A stretch of 64,000 nt of DNA from Chloroflexota bacterium (GTDB lineage: Bacteria > Chloroflexota > Dehalococcoidia > Lucifugimonadales > UBA3495), in contig JAPPMU010000052.1 in assembly GCA_028873965.1 (NCBI GenBank), positions 123,233 to 187,232 of the forward strand, given 5' to 3'. Both the position numbers and the translations under genes were made by a program. The notes under the pieces are model-generated. The model was not told the DNA's origin. It saw only the letters and a list, made by a program, of their open reading frames with translations, and did not search any database. This document shows, one piece after another, positions 8,292 through 16,345 of the stretch. The first letter of the stretch is position 1; every line of letters begins with the position of its first letter.

Positions 8292-9506
8292 ATGCCGGAA
8301 GCTAAAGGCCCTCTGGACGGAATACGCGTCATCGACCTCGGTCGGCACCAGGCCGGCCCCCGCTGCGCCCAGGTTTTGGCCCGTTTGGGCGCCGAAGTCA
8401 TCAAGGTGGAACGCCTGGGAGGCGAGGAAACCCGTTACCACGCGCCCTGGGTCCGCAAGCAGTCCGCGTACTGGGTGCAGTACAACAGCGGCAAGAAGAG
8501 CCTCAGCATCGACCTCCGCAAGGAACAGGGCAAGGAGGTCCTCCGCAAGCTGGTCAAGGTCTCCGACGTGCTGCTGCAAAACTTCCGCCCCGGCACCATT
8601 GACGTGATGGGCTTCGGCTACGACGTGCTCTACGAGCTGAACCCTCGCATCATCATGGTCAACGTGTCCGCCTACGGGCAGTTCGGGCCCTACCGCGAGC
8701 AGATCGGCTACGACCCCATCGGTCAGACCATGTCCGGCATCGCCATGGTGACGGGAGAAGAGGGTATGCCGCCCATCCGCGCCGGCGTCCCCATCATCGA
8801 CCGCACCACCGCCCTGCACGCCGCAATCGGCACCCTGGCCGCCCTGCACGAGCGCGAGAGTTCCGGCGTCGGCCAGACCATCGATGCCTGTCTTGCCGAC
8901 ACCGGCTACAGCTACACCGAAATTCCCATTACCGCGTACCACGGCGCCGGCATCGAGCCCCGTCGCGGCGAGTCCGCGGCCCCGCCGTCCGGCACCTACC
9001 CCTGCGCCGACGGTTGGGTGCTCATCTCCGCCGGCGACCAGCACCACTGGCACCGCGTCTGCAACGCCCTGGGCAAGCCCGAGTGGCTGGAGGACCCCCG
9101 CTTCACCACCCGCCACGAGCGCGGCCGGAACGGCGAACTGGTCAACCAGGCTATGCGCGACCTGATGGCCAATATGACCATGCAGGAAGCCATCGCCCAC
9201 TTCACCCACCACGACGTGGTGGCAGCTCCGGTCAACACCATCGCCCAGGCCGCGGCCGATCCGCATCCGTGGGAACGGCGCGCCATGGTCGAGGTCGACG
9301 ACTTCCTGGCCGGCACCATCGCCGTGTCCGGCGACTTCTGGCACTTCAGCCGCACCCCCGCCGTGGTCGGCACCACTCCGCAGGTCGGCGAGCACAACGA
9401 GGACGTGCTCACCGGCATCCTCGACTACACCGAGGACCAGGTACAGGAGATGTACGAGGCCAACGTCATCGGCACCTTCCACCACTACGACGAAGTGCCC
9501 GGCTAA
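8292..9506 (+). CDS. CaiB/BaiF family (class III) CoA-transferase
   Basis: A 404-residue family III CoA-transferase. The opening GPLDGIRVIDLGRHQAGPRCAQVLARLGAEVIKVE and LLQNFRPGTIDVMGFGYD are family hallmarks; catalysis in this family uses an Asp near residue 170. Members move CoA between carboxylic acids (formyl, oxalyl, carnitine, aromatic or succinyl types), so the substrate cannot be fixed. It has its own promoter upstream and a strong terminator at 9531, so it is a single-gene unit. Length is normal for the family. Confidence 0.9.
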   Translation: MPEAKGPLDGIRVIDLGRHQAGPRCAQVLARLGAEVIKVERLGGEETRYHAPWVRKQSAYWVQYNSGKKSLSIDLRKEQGKEVLRKLVKVSDVLLQNFRPGTIDVMGFGYDVLYELNPRIIMVNVSAYGQFGPYREQIGYDPIGQTMSGIAMVTGEEGMPPIRAGVPIIDRTTALHAAIGTLAALHERESSGVGQTIDACLADTGYSYTEIPITAYHGAGIEPRRGESAAPPSGTYPCADGWVLISAGDQHHWHRVCNALGKPEWLEDPRFTTRHERGRNGELVNQAMRDLMANMTMQEAIAHFTHHDVVAAPVNTIAQAAADPHPWERRAMVEVDDFLAGTIAVSGDFWHFSRTPAVVGTTPQVGEHNEDVLTGILDYTEDQVQEMYEANVIGTFHHYDEVPG

Positions 9507-9530
9507 CCCGACCGCACACCAGCGCATCCG

Positions 9531-9561
9531 CAGGGGCGAATAACCATTCGCCCCTGTTTGG
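9531..9561 (+). terminator. Rho-independent terminator after the CoA-transferase
   Basis: CAGGGGCGAAT and ATTCGCCCCTG form a perfect 11-bp stem with an AACC loop, followed by TTTGGTT, 24 bases after the stop codon. Confidence 0.8.
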
Positions 9562-9583
9562 TTGATGGGGCGATGACGATAGA

Positions 9584-9844
9584 ATGAATGACCTATATGA
9601 ATGGGACGAGGCCAAGCGGCGGATCAATTTGGATCAGCACGCCCTTGATTTCGAGGATGTGCGCCAATTTGGTTGGAATACCGCTATCATCAAGTCAAGC
9701 GACCGCGGTGGCGAGTCCCGCTGGATAGCCTACGGCTATTTTGAGGACCGGCTGCACGCAGTGGTATACACTTGGCGCGGCGACGTAAAGCGCATCATCA
9801 GTTTTCGTCCCGCTAGGATCAGCGAGGTACAGCGACATGGCTGA
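9584..9844 (+). CDS. brnT: BrnT family toxin (RNase)
   Basis: An 86-residue protein with the BrnT pattern: YEWDEAKRRINLDQHALDFEDV at the N-terminus, then RWIAYGYFEDRLHAVVYTWRGDVKRIISFRPA. BrnT is a small RelE-fold-like RNase toxin neutralised by BrnA, which also represses the operon. The BrnA-like gene starts before the toxin stop with an 8-base overlap. Length and motifs are normal, so activity is likely. Confidence 0.85.
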   Translation: MNDLYEWDEAKRRINLDQHALDFEDVRQFGWNTAIIKSSDRGGESRWIAYGYFEDRLHAVVYTWRGDVKRIISFRPARISEVQRHG

Positions 9845-10247
9845 TGGATACTTGGAAAACGGCCTTACGCCGGAAGAACTGGCCGCTTTGCCACCTTACG
9901 AAAAGGTTGCCAACTTGACCTTTGTCGAAGTTGAGGCTCTTTACGGTGAAGAAACGGCTATCTGCGTTGGCATTGCGAAGGATCCTGATACCTGGGTGCC
10001 CACCGATGAAGAATTCGCCCAGATGCGCCCAGCAATCGAAGTCGAACCAGAATGGGTCGAGGCCCACCGCGCCGGCAGGATCAAAATGCCACCACGTCCG
10101 CCCGTAACCAAGGTGCAGCAAGAGGTCGTCCTGGACAGCGACATCGTGGAATTCTTCGAGCACCTCGACCCCCATTGGCAGAAAGGCCGCCTCAACGACT
10201 TCCTGCGCATTGTCATCTTCAAGCGCCACCCGGACAGCACGCCATAG
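9837..10247 (+). CDS. BrnA-like antitoxin, extended
   Basis: A 136-residue protein overlapping BrnT. The C-terminal part (QQEVVLDSDIVEFFEHLDPHWQKGRLNDFLRIV) is the ribbon-helix-helix-like BrnA domain (about residues 97-130). The preceding 95 residues are longer than usual for BrnA, acidic and rich in Pro and Glu, probably the toxin-binding part. It should bind BrnT and the operon promoter. Its long N-terminus is a mild oddity for the family. Confidence 0.75.
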   Translation: MADGYLENGLTPEELAALPPYEKVANLTFVEVEALYGEETAICVGIAKDPDTWVPTDEEFAQMRPAIEVEPEWVEAHRAGRIKMPPRPPVTKVQQEVVLDSDIVEFFEHLDPHWQKGRLNDFLRIVIFKRHPDSTP

Positions 10248-10321
10248 GCTAACCGCCGCTATGGGCCGGCGCCTTATGGCATAATACCCAAACCCCATCC
10301 CCCAACGGAGGTATCTCCCCC

Positions 10322-11503
10322 ATGGTTGACCTCAGGCGCGCCGCCGCCATCGTGGGCATCCACGAGCACGTCACCCGCTACGCTCCCGACAAGAGCGAAC
10401 TTCAGATCCAGGGCGAAAGCGTCATCAATGCCCTGGCCGACGCCGGCCTGACCAAGGACGACGTCGACGGCCTGTTCACCGCCTCCAGCAGCGCCCGTAA
10501 CAGCGGCATGAACCTGGCCGACTACCTAAACCTGTACCCCAGCTACGTCGACAACACCACCGTCGGCGGCGGGTCCTTCGAGTTCCACCTCTCCCACGCC
10601 CTCGCCGCCATCGCGGCCGGCCGCATCAACGTGGCCGTCATCACCTACAGCAGCCTCGCTCGATCCGGTGGCGTGTCCGTGGGAACCGGCGGCGTCGGCC
10701 GCTTCGGCCATCCCATCCTGGAGCCGTCCCCGGACAGCTTCGAGGAACTCTACGGTATGACCACGGTGGGCCTGTACGCCATGATCGCCCGCCGCCACAT
10801 GCACCTCTACGGCACCACCTCCGAGCAACTGGCCGAGGTCTCCGTGGCCATGCGGCATCACGCCTCCATGAACCCGGAGGCGTTGTTCCGCGACCCCATC
10901 ACCGTTGAGGACGTGGTCGGCTCCCGCGTGATCTCCGACCCGCTGCACCTGATGGACTGCTGCGTTATCACCGACGGTGGCGGCGCCGTGGTCGTTGCAT
11001 CCCCCGAGGTTGCCCGCAACTGCCGCCACACTCCGGTATGGGTCCTGGGCACCGGCGAGGCCATCGCCCACCAGGGTGCCGGCAAGCGCGACCTCATCTA
11101 CATCGCTGCCCACCAGAGCTCGCCCCGCGCCTTCGAGATGGCCGGCGTCACCCACGACGACATCGACATGGCCATGGTCTATGACTCCTTCACCATCACC
11201 GTGGTCGAGACCCTGGAGGACCTGGGCTTCTGCAAGAAGGGCGAGGGCGGAGAGTTCGTCAGTGGCGGCCGCCTCCAGGTCGGTGGGGCATTGCCCATTA
11301 ACACCGACGGCGGCGGCCTCTCCTCCAATCACCCTGGGATGCGCGGCCTCTTCCTGCTTCTCGAAGCCACCCGCCAGCTCCGCCACCAGTTCGACGGCTC
11401 CGGACGCCAGGTTCCCAACTGCCGGATCGCCCTGGCTCACGGAACCGGCGGCGCTCTCGGTTCCCGCCACAGCGGCGGCACCGTCATCCTGGCTCGCGAC
11501 TAA
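10322..11503 (+). CDS. Thiolase-like (SCP-x/lipid-transfer type) acyl-CoA enzyme
   Basis: A 393-residue thiolase-fold protein. The opening RAAAIVGIHEHVTRYAPDKSELQIQ and the paired segments (ALADAGLTKDDVDGLF, AHGTGGALGSRHSGGTVIL) match the SCP-x or lipid-transfer thiolase branch. The usual nucleophilic Cys position appears replaced (GGSFEFHLSHALAAI instead of a C[AS]S pattern), as is common in this branch, so plain thiolysis is uncertain. The next gene is a DUF35 zinc-ribbon OB-fold protein, the standard partner: together they form aldolase or retro-aldolase complexes acting on acyl-CoAs. A TGG-CATAAT extended -10 box lies at 10277-10285. Confidence 0.85.
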   Translation: MVDLRRAAAIVGIHEHVTRYAPDKSELQIQGESVINALADAGLTKDDVDGLFTASSSARNSGMNLADYLNLYPSYVDNTTVGGGSFEFHLSHALAAIAAGRINVAVITYSSLARSGGVSVGTGGVGRFGHPILEPSPDSFEELYGMTTVGLYAMIARRHMHLYGTTSEQLAEVSVAMRHHASMNPEALFRDPITVEDVVGSRVISDPLHLMDCCVITDGGGAVVVASPEVARNCRHTPVWVLGTGEAIAHQGAGKRDLIYIAAHQSSPRAFEMAGVTHDDIDMAMVYDSFTITVVETLEDLGFCKKGEGGEFVSGGRLQVGGALPINTDGGGLSSNHPGMRGLFLLLEATRQLRHQFDGSGRQVPNCRIALAHGTGGALGSRHSGGTVILARD

Positions 11504-11522
11504 TCCGTTCTTCCCGTCTAAC

Positions 11523-11550
11523 CCGTCATTCTCGCGCAAGCGGGAATCCA
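11523..11550. repeat. Short dispersed palindrome
   Basis: CGTCATTCTCGCGCAAGCGGGAATCC between the thiolase and its OB-fold partner is another copy of the recurrent motif, here inside a probable two-gene transcript. Confidence 0.55.
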
Positions 11551-11571
11551 TAATCTTCACAAGGATTCACC

Positions 11572-11985
11572 ATGACAACCGCTTGGAACAAACCCCTACC
11601 CACCGTCGCCGGTGAGACCAAGGCTTTCTGGGATTCCTGCCGCCGCGGGCAACTGGTAATCCAGTACTGCGACGAATGCGACGAGTACCAATGGTACCCC
11701 CGCGGCATCTGCGCAGACTGCTGGGGCGATAGCGTCCGCTGGGTCCAGGCCAGCGGCCGGGGCACAGTCTGGACCTATACGGTGACCTACCAGAACCGCA
11801 CTCCCGGTTTCGCCGAGATGGTGCCCTACGTCCTCGCCCTGGTCGAGCTCGAAGAAGGCGTCCGCATGTTCACCAACATCGTGGACTGCAACCCCCGGGA
11901 CGTGCACATCGGCATGGCCGTGGAGGTCACCTTCCAGACCGCCACTCCCCAGCTGACCATCCCGTATTTCAAGCCCGCCGGATGA
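11572..11985 (+). CDS. DUF35 zinc-ribbon OB-fold protein
   Basis: A 137-residue acyl-CoA-binding partner. An N-terminal helix (FWDSCRRGQLVIQYC) leads into a rubredoxin-like zinc ribbon with Cys in QYCDECDEYQ and GICADCWG (CxxC...CxxC), then an OB-fold (GRGTVWTYTVTYQNRTPGF to AVEVTFQ). Such proteins dock on SCP-x thiolases and help bind the acyl-CoA and pass substrate. It follows the thiolase by 68 bases and precedes a strong terminator, so the pair is a closed unit. Confidence 0.88.
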   Translation: MTTAWNKPLPTVAGETKAFWDSCRRGQLVIQYCDECDEYQWYPRGICADCWGDSVRWVQASGRGTVWTYTVTYQNRTPGFAEMVPYVLALVELEEGVRMFTNIVDCNPRDVHIGMAVEVTFQTATPQLTIPYFKPAG

Positions 11986-12008
11986 CCACGGCCGATCTCC
12001 ACGCACCA

Positions 12009-12042
12009 GCCCCGCCGGCGCAACCGCCCGGCGGGGCTTCTT
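12009..12042 (+). terminator. Rho-independent terminator
   Basis: GCCCCGCCGG (12009-12018) pairs perfectly with CCGGCGGGGC (12028-12037), then TTCTT. It closes the thiolase-DUF35 unit. Confidence 0.8.
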
Positions 12043-12130
12043 AATGAGCGTAACCGCCCGCGCGTAAGCAGCGTCGGCGGCGCATCCGGCGAGCATTCGG
12101 CGCACCGGAGGTGGGTCTGGAAAAGCGCGG

Positions 12131-12306
12131 GTAACTGTTCAGTGTCTATAGGTTTCCTGGTCAATTACACGTTGTTCCTGCGCAAGCAGGAACCCGGAAA
12201 TCCCCGCCACCGTCAATCGTGAGCAGAGCCGGGATTTCATGGGTACCGGCTTGCGCCGGTGGGACGGTTCTGACGACGGACCGGCACGTTGAATCCGAAC
12301 AGTTAC
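12131..12306. mobile_element. MITE-like element, family C
   Basis: GTAACTGTTC at 12131-12140 is repeated as its exact complement at 12297-12306. Inside are two imperfect palindromes of the dispersed type (TTCCTGCGCAAGCAGGAA near 12172 and ACCGGCTTGCGCCGGT near 12246). Length is 176 bp, close to the family A and B elements, but with different ends. It fills most of the 11986-12390 gap. No coding potential is seen. Confidence 0.55.
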
Positions 12307-12390
12307 AAACGCGACCGTTACTACAATTCGACCCGCAACCCTGCTAGACTGGCCGGGCGATATCTATAAGACGGAGCTATTGGCCTCACC

Positions 12391-13095
12391 ATGACTACCA
12401 CACCGCAGCAGTTATATCAGCTGCAGGAATTGGACCACCGCATCGACGGTATCGACGCCGAGCGCGACCGCATTGAAAAACGGTTGGCCGCCGGCGTCAA
12501 CCGCCCCGACCTGACCAGCGAAGCCGAACACCATTCTGCTCGCGCCGTCGCCGTTGGCGCAAATATGGAGTCCCGGCGCGAAGAGATGGAGCGGATACGC
12601 GAGCGGCTGACCGGTCTGGAATCCCGCCTGTATGGCGGTAACGCTTCCCGCCGCGACCTGTCCGCCATCCAGCGGGAGGTCGACTCATCGAAGTACCAGA
12701 TCGACCAGCTGGACGAGTTGTTGCTGGAACTGGAAGAGGAGCAACGCACCCACGAGGAGGCCGCCGTCGCTGCCCGCGACCAGATGCAGGCCGCTGAGGT
12801 CGAATGGCACAGCCTCACTGAAACCCTCGGCAACCGGCTGACTGAGTTGGAGAGCGACCGCGTAGCTGCCGCCGGTGAGCGGCAGGATATGGCCGTTACC
12901 CTTCCCCAGGCCGATCTACAACGATACGAACGCCTGCGCCGCAACAAGGCCGGCACCGCCGTAGCCCTGGTGGACAACGGCCGCGTCTGCCTGGCCTGCC
13001 GCATGACCCTCACCAGCAACGTCATTCGCCAGTTGCGGGACAAGTCAAAACAGGTCCCGTGCAGCACCTGCGGCCGAATCCTGTTTCAACAGTAG
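12391..13095 (+). CDS. Coiled-coil protein with C4 zinc ribbon
   Basis: A 234-residue soluble protein. Residues 1-170 are Glu/Arg/Leu-rich and predicted to form a long antiparallel coiled coil. The C-terminal 40 residues hold CLACRMTL...CSTCGRIL, a four-Cys zinc ribbon. This layout matches the widespread zf-RING_7 or C4-type zinc ribbon family thought to bind nucleic acid; the cellular role is not settled. ATG 12391 is the first start. Extended -10-like TGC-TAGACT lies about 40 bases upstream. Confidence 0.8.
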   Translation: MTTTPQQLYQLQELDHRIDGIDAERDRIEKRLAAGVNRPDLTSEAEHHSARAVAVGANMESRREEMERIRERLTGLESRLYGGNASRRDLSAIQREVDSSKYQIDQLDELLLELEEEQRTHEEAAVAARDQMQAAEVEWHSLTETLGNRLTELESDRVAAAGERQDMAVTLPQADLQRYERLRRNKAGTAVALVDNGRVCLACRMTLTSNVIRQLRDKSKQVPCSTCGRILFQQ

Positions 13096-13159
13096 GCCGC
13101 TCGAACCCAGCAGCCGGATCGCGCCCGGACCTATCAATTCAAGCAGGGAGAGGTGACCG

Positions 13160-13936
13160 ATGAAACCGTTGCGCGTTGCCATGCTTCACTTGTCCCCGGA
13201 GCTCGCCAATGTCGCCCACAACCGCGGCCTGGTCGAAAAAGGCCTGGCCCGCGCCGTCGCCATGGGCGCCCAGTGGGTGATCACTCCGGAACTGTTCATC
13301 ACCGGCTACAAGTTCGCCGAGAAAATAGGGACCGACTGGATTCTGCCCCAGCCCGATGAATGGATGCAGACCTTCTGCGGCCAGGTGCGCGAGCACGGCG
13401 TCACCGTGTTCCTCTCCCATCCTGAACGCGATCCCGAAGCCGGTTTGATGTACAACACCGTGTTTGTCATTGGATCCGACGGCTCCATCATGGGACGTCA
13501 TCGCAAGGTCAAGGCCCTGCGCGGACCGGAAGCATGGTCGTCCGCCGGCGCTGAAGTCGTCCCCATCGATTGCGACGGCACCGCGGTCGGCGTGATGATC
13601 TGCGCCGACGCCTACCGCAACGACGTTGCCGGCATCCTCAAAGACCGTGGCGCTGAGATCCTCGTGTCCCCGGCCTCCTGGGGCCCCGGCGACTGCGGCC
13701 CCCTGGGAGAGTGGGAGCAGCGAACCCTGGACACCGGCCTGCCCATCATGGTGTGCAACCGCTCCGGCTGGGAAGCCGACGACCTCGATTTCAACGAGGC
13801 CGTCAGCGTCGTGGCCGTCAACGGCGAGCGCGTGCTCCAGGCTTTCTGCGGCGAAGAATCGGCCGTCCTGGTATTCGACTGGGACCTGGACAGCATGGCG
13901 CCGCTGTCCACTGAGTATGAAACCGCCTGGATCTGA
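13160..13936 (+). CDS. Nitrilase-superfamily carbon-nitrogen hydrolase
   Basis: A 258-residue protein with the Glu-Lys-Cys triad visible: E44 in TPELFITGY, K116 in GRHRKVKAL and C148 in VMICADAYRN. It starts at ATG 13160 after GGGAGAGG. Family members hydrolyse amides, carbamoyl groups or nitriles. The sequence does not let me choose among omega-amidase, carbamoylputrescine amidase or others. Length is normal. It stands just ahead of the DUF1538 pair but 75 bases away, so linkage to them is uncertain. Confidence 0.85.
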   Translation: MKPLRVAMLHLSPELANVAHNRGLVEKGLARAVAMGAQWVITPELFITGYKFAEKIGTDWILPQPDEWMQTFCGQVREHGVTVFLSHPERDPEAGLMYNTVFVIGSDGSIMGRHRKVKALRGPEAWSSAGAEVVPIDCDGTAVGVMICADAYRNDVAGILKDRGAEILVSPASWGPGDCGPLGEWEQRTLDTGLPIMVCNRSGWEADDLDFNEAVSVVAVNGERVLQAFCGEESAVLVFDWDLDSMAPLSTEYETAWI

Positions 13937-14011
13937 AATGACCCGCGCCCGATGCTGTCCAACGGGGTGCAGTTGCGGTTTCGACATCATCCGGTAGACC
14001 TCAGTCCGGGC

Positions 14012-14770
14012 ATGAACAACGCCGTTAGGCTCCTGCTCACGGTGATGTGGCGGAGCATCGGCCCGCTGCGTGACCTGGCGCCCATCGTCATCGTCATTGC
14101 CTTCTTCCAGATAGTGGTGCTGCGGCAGCCTTTCCCCAATCTCGGTAATGTTCTCGTTGGGCTGCTCTGTGTGTACGTCGGCCTGGCCCTGTTCATCCGA
14201 GGTTTGGAAAGCGGCCTTTTCCCCCTGGGTGAGGCCCTGGCCGAGGGCTTCGCTAACCGGGGCAGCCTTACCGCCCTGTTGGCTTTCGCCTTTTGTCTCG
14301 GGTTCGCCACCACCGTGGCGGAGCCGGCGCTGATCGCCGTCATCGACGAGGCCGCCGAGGTGGCGGCGGAAGCCGGCGCAATCGCCGACAGTGACCAGGC
14401 GCGTAGTTCCTACGCCCTGGAACTGCGCCTGGTGGTGGCCGGCTCGGTGGGAGCGGCCATCGTTCTCGGCGTTTTCCGCATCCTCAAGGGCTGGCCCATT
14501 CACTTCCTGATTATCGGCGGCTACGTGCTGGTGACCGTGCTGACCACGGTGGCGCCGGACGAGATAATCGGCGTGGCCTACGATTCCGGCGGCGTTACCA
14601 CCAGCACCATTACCGTGCCCCTGGTCACTGCGCTGGGTGTAGGGCTGGCGTCGTCTATCCGGGGCCGCAACCCCATGGTTGACGGCTTCGGACTCATTGC
14701 CCTGGCCAGCCTGACCCCCATGATCTGTGTGCTTGCCTACGGCATGGTGATCCAATGGCTGAATTTCTGA
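14012..14770 (+). CDS. DUF1538 membrane protein, first of a pair
   Basis: A polytopic inner-membrane protein of about 252 residues with at least six hydrophobic segments. Hallmarks are [37 protein letters not shown] and [25 protein letters not shown], all repeated in the next gene. DUF1538 proteins often come as two copies or one double-length chain next to a PII protein, as here. They are suspected transporters with unknown cargo. ATG 14012 is preferred because the hydrophobic region starts soon after; ATG 13952 would add 20 polar residues. Confidence 0.8.
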   Translation: MNNAVRLLLTVMWRSIGPLRDLAPIVIVIAFFQIVVLRQPFPNLGNVLVGLLCVYVGLALFIRGLESGLFPLGEALAEGFANRGSLTALLAFAFCLGFATTVAEPALIAVIDEAAEVAAEAGAIADSDQARSSYALELRLVVAGSVGAAIVLGVFRILKGWPIHFLIIGGYVLVTVLTTVAPDEIIGVAYDSGGVTTSTITVPLVTALGVGLASSIRGRNPMVDGFGLIALASLTPMICVLAYGMVIQWLNF

Positions 14771-15579
14771 ACACGCTGGGCGCAACCGTTTGGTCCACCG
14801 TATTCGACGTGGCACCCATAGTCGTCGTCCTGGTTCTGTTCCAGGTCGTCGTGCTGCGCCGTCGTCTGCCCAACCCGCGCCGGATGGCCATGGGGTTGGT
14901 GTACGTTTTGCTGGGACTGGCGCTATTTCTGGTCGGATTGGAAGAGGCGCTTTTCCCCATCGGCGAGACTATGGCGCGCCAGCTCACGTCTTTTGGCGCC
15001 ATTGGCGATCCTGATCTGGCTGCCGGGGTGGACTGGCGCGACTATCTGCTGGTGTACGCTTTCGGCGCTGCCATCGGGTTTGCCACCACGGTGGCTGAGC
15101 CGTCGCTCATGGCCGTGGCAATCAAGGCTGAGGAAGTCTCGGGAGGTACGGTTCACGCGTGGGGCCTGCGGATTGCCGTGGCCGTGGGTGTAGCCATCGG
15201 CGTGTCGTTGGGCTGCTTCCGCATTGTCACCGGCACTCCCCTGCCCTGGTACATCATCGCCGCCTATATCGTCGTCATCGTCCAGACCCTGCGCTCCGCC
15301 CGAACCATCATACCGTTGGCCTACGATAGCGGCGGCGTCACCACTTCAACCGTTACGGTGCCGGTGGTCGCCGCCCTTGGTCTCGGTTTGGCCAGCAGCA
15401 TTCCGGGACGCAGCCCTCTCATCGACGGTTTCGGCCTGATCGCGTTCGCCAGCGTTTTTCCCATAATGACCGTGTTGGGTTATGCTATGGTGGCGTCTTG
15501 GTGGAGGCGTCGGAGCGCCGTCGCGAATTCCAGGGAGACCGGCCATGAGAATGAAGTTGATAGTCGCCTTGGTCAATGA
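14755..15579 (+). CDS. DUF1538 membrane protein, second of a pair
   Basis: A 274-residue paralogue of the preceding gene, overlapping it by 16 bases. It carries the same motifs in the same order: [42 protein letters not shown] and [25 protein letters not shown]. About seven membrane segments are seen. The two probably form a heterodimeric channel or carrier. The gene overlaps the PII gene by 35 bases, so all are translated from one message. Confidence 0.82.
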   Translation: MAEFLNTLGATVWSTVFDVAPIVVVLVLFQVVVLRRRLPNPRRMAMGLVYVLLGLALFLVGLEEALFPIGETMARQLTSFGAIGDPDLAAGVDWRDYLLVYAFGAAIGFATTVAEPSLMAVAIKAEEVSGGTVHAWGLRIAVAVGVAIGVSLGCFRIVTGTPLPWYIIAAYIVVIVQTLRSARTIIPLAYDSGGVTTSTVTVPVVAALGLGLASSIPGRSPLIDGFGLIAFASVFPIMTVLGYAMVASWWRRRSAVANSRETGHENEVDSRLGQ

Positions 15580-15895
15580 TGACAACATGCAGGCCGTGGT
15601 CGACGCGGCCCGCTCCGGTGGCGCCACCGGAGCAACCATCATCCCCGGCGCGCGCGGCGAGGGCGTTCGGCCCGAAAAGACCTTCTTGGGACTTACCCTG
15701 GAGGCCAAGCGCGACCTCGCCCTGTTCCTGGTGGTGGAAACCCGCGCCCGTGACATCCTGGAGCGCATCCGGGACGCCGGACGCTTCGACACCCAGCACG
15801 GCGCCGGCATCGCGTTCCAGCTGGATATCGAGGACACCGTCGGGCTGGTCAGCCAATTGCCCACCATACGCCAGGAATTGGAATCCGACCTGTGA
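15545..15895 (+). CDS. PII-like signalling protein
   Basis: A 116-residue protein with the PII pattern: an opening [30 protein letters not shown], a loop with GARGEGVRPEKTFLGLT, and the closing ferredoxin-like strand LFLVVETRARDILERIRDAG. PII trimers bind ATP, ADP and 2-oxoglutarate or related ligands in the clefts and gate membrane transporters. Position between the DUF1538 pair and a CBS protein suggests it controls those membrane proteins. The T-loop is not the classical GlnB one, so uridylylation is unlikely. Confidence 0.8.
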   Translation: MRMKLIVALVNDDNMQAVVDAARSGGATGATIIPGARGEGVRPEKTFLGLTLEAKRDLALFLVVETRARDILERIRDAGRFDTQHGAGIAFQLDIEDTVGLVSQLPTIRQELESDL

Positions 15896-16296
15896 GCGCG
15901 CCGCGGCCGACCAGGGTCGGCGACATCATGGACGTCCAGTTCCCCAGCATCGATGGTCTGGCTACCGTCGCCGAAGCCCTGTCGTTGATGCGGCGGCACG
16001 GCGTGGACGCCCTGGTCGTCAACCGCCGCGATGAAACCGACGAAGCCGGCCTGGCGCTCCTCTCCGACATCGCCCGGGAAGTCATCGGCCCCAACCGCTC
16101 GCCGGAACGGGTGAACGTGTACGAAATTATGAACAAGCCCGCGCTGACCCTGCCCGCCGACATGCTGGCGCGTTACGCGGTGCGCTTGCTGACCCGGTTC
16201 CAGTTATCTCATGCCGTCGTCGTGGACCCCGACCGCAACCCGGTCGGTTTGGTCACCGTGCGCAACCTGGTATTGGGACCCGAACCGGCGGCATGA
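15892..16296 (+). CDS. Two-CBS-domain protein
   Basis: A 134-residue protein made of one CBS pair: residues 8-60 (TRVGDIMDVQFPSIDGLATVAEALSLMRRHGVDALVV) and 78-130 (VYEIMNKPALTLPADMLARYAVRLLTRFQLSHAVVV). CBS pairs sense adenine nucleotides. It overlaps the PII gene by 4 bases and ends the DUF1538-PII-CBS operon, giving that cassette two nucleotide-sensing proteins. The CBS fold is clear; the partner is inferred from the operon. Confidence 0.82.
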   Translation: MSAPRPTRVGDIMDVQFPSIDGLATVAEALSLMRRHGVDALVVNRRDETDEAGLALLSDIAREVIGPNRSPERVNVYEIMNKPALTLPADMLARYAVRLLTRFQLSHAVVVDPDRNPVGLVTVRNLVLGPEPAA

Positions 16297-16345
16297 CCGG
16301 CAGCAGAGTCCGGCGACGGCCGGCAATTTACTGGAGCTTATCAAG

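Noticed and set aside
8277-9527. Long minus-strand frame opposite the CoA-transferase, and many similar antisense frames
   Set aside because: High GC gives long antisense frames; they lack ribosome sites and family motifs, while the plus-strand gene is a clear enzyme.
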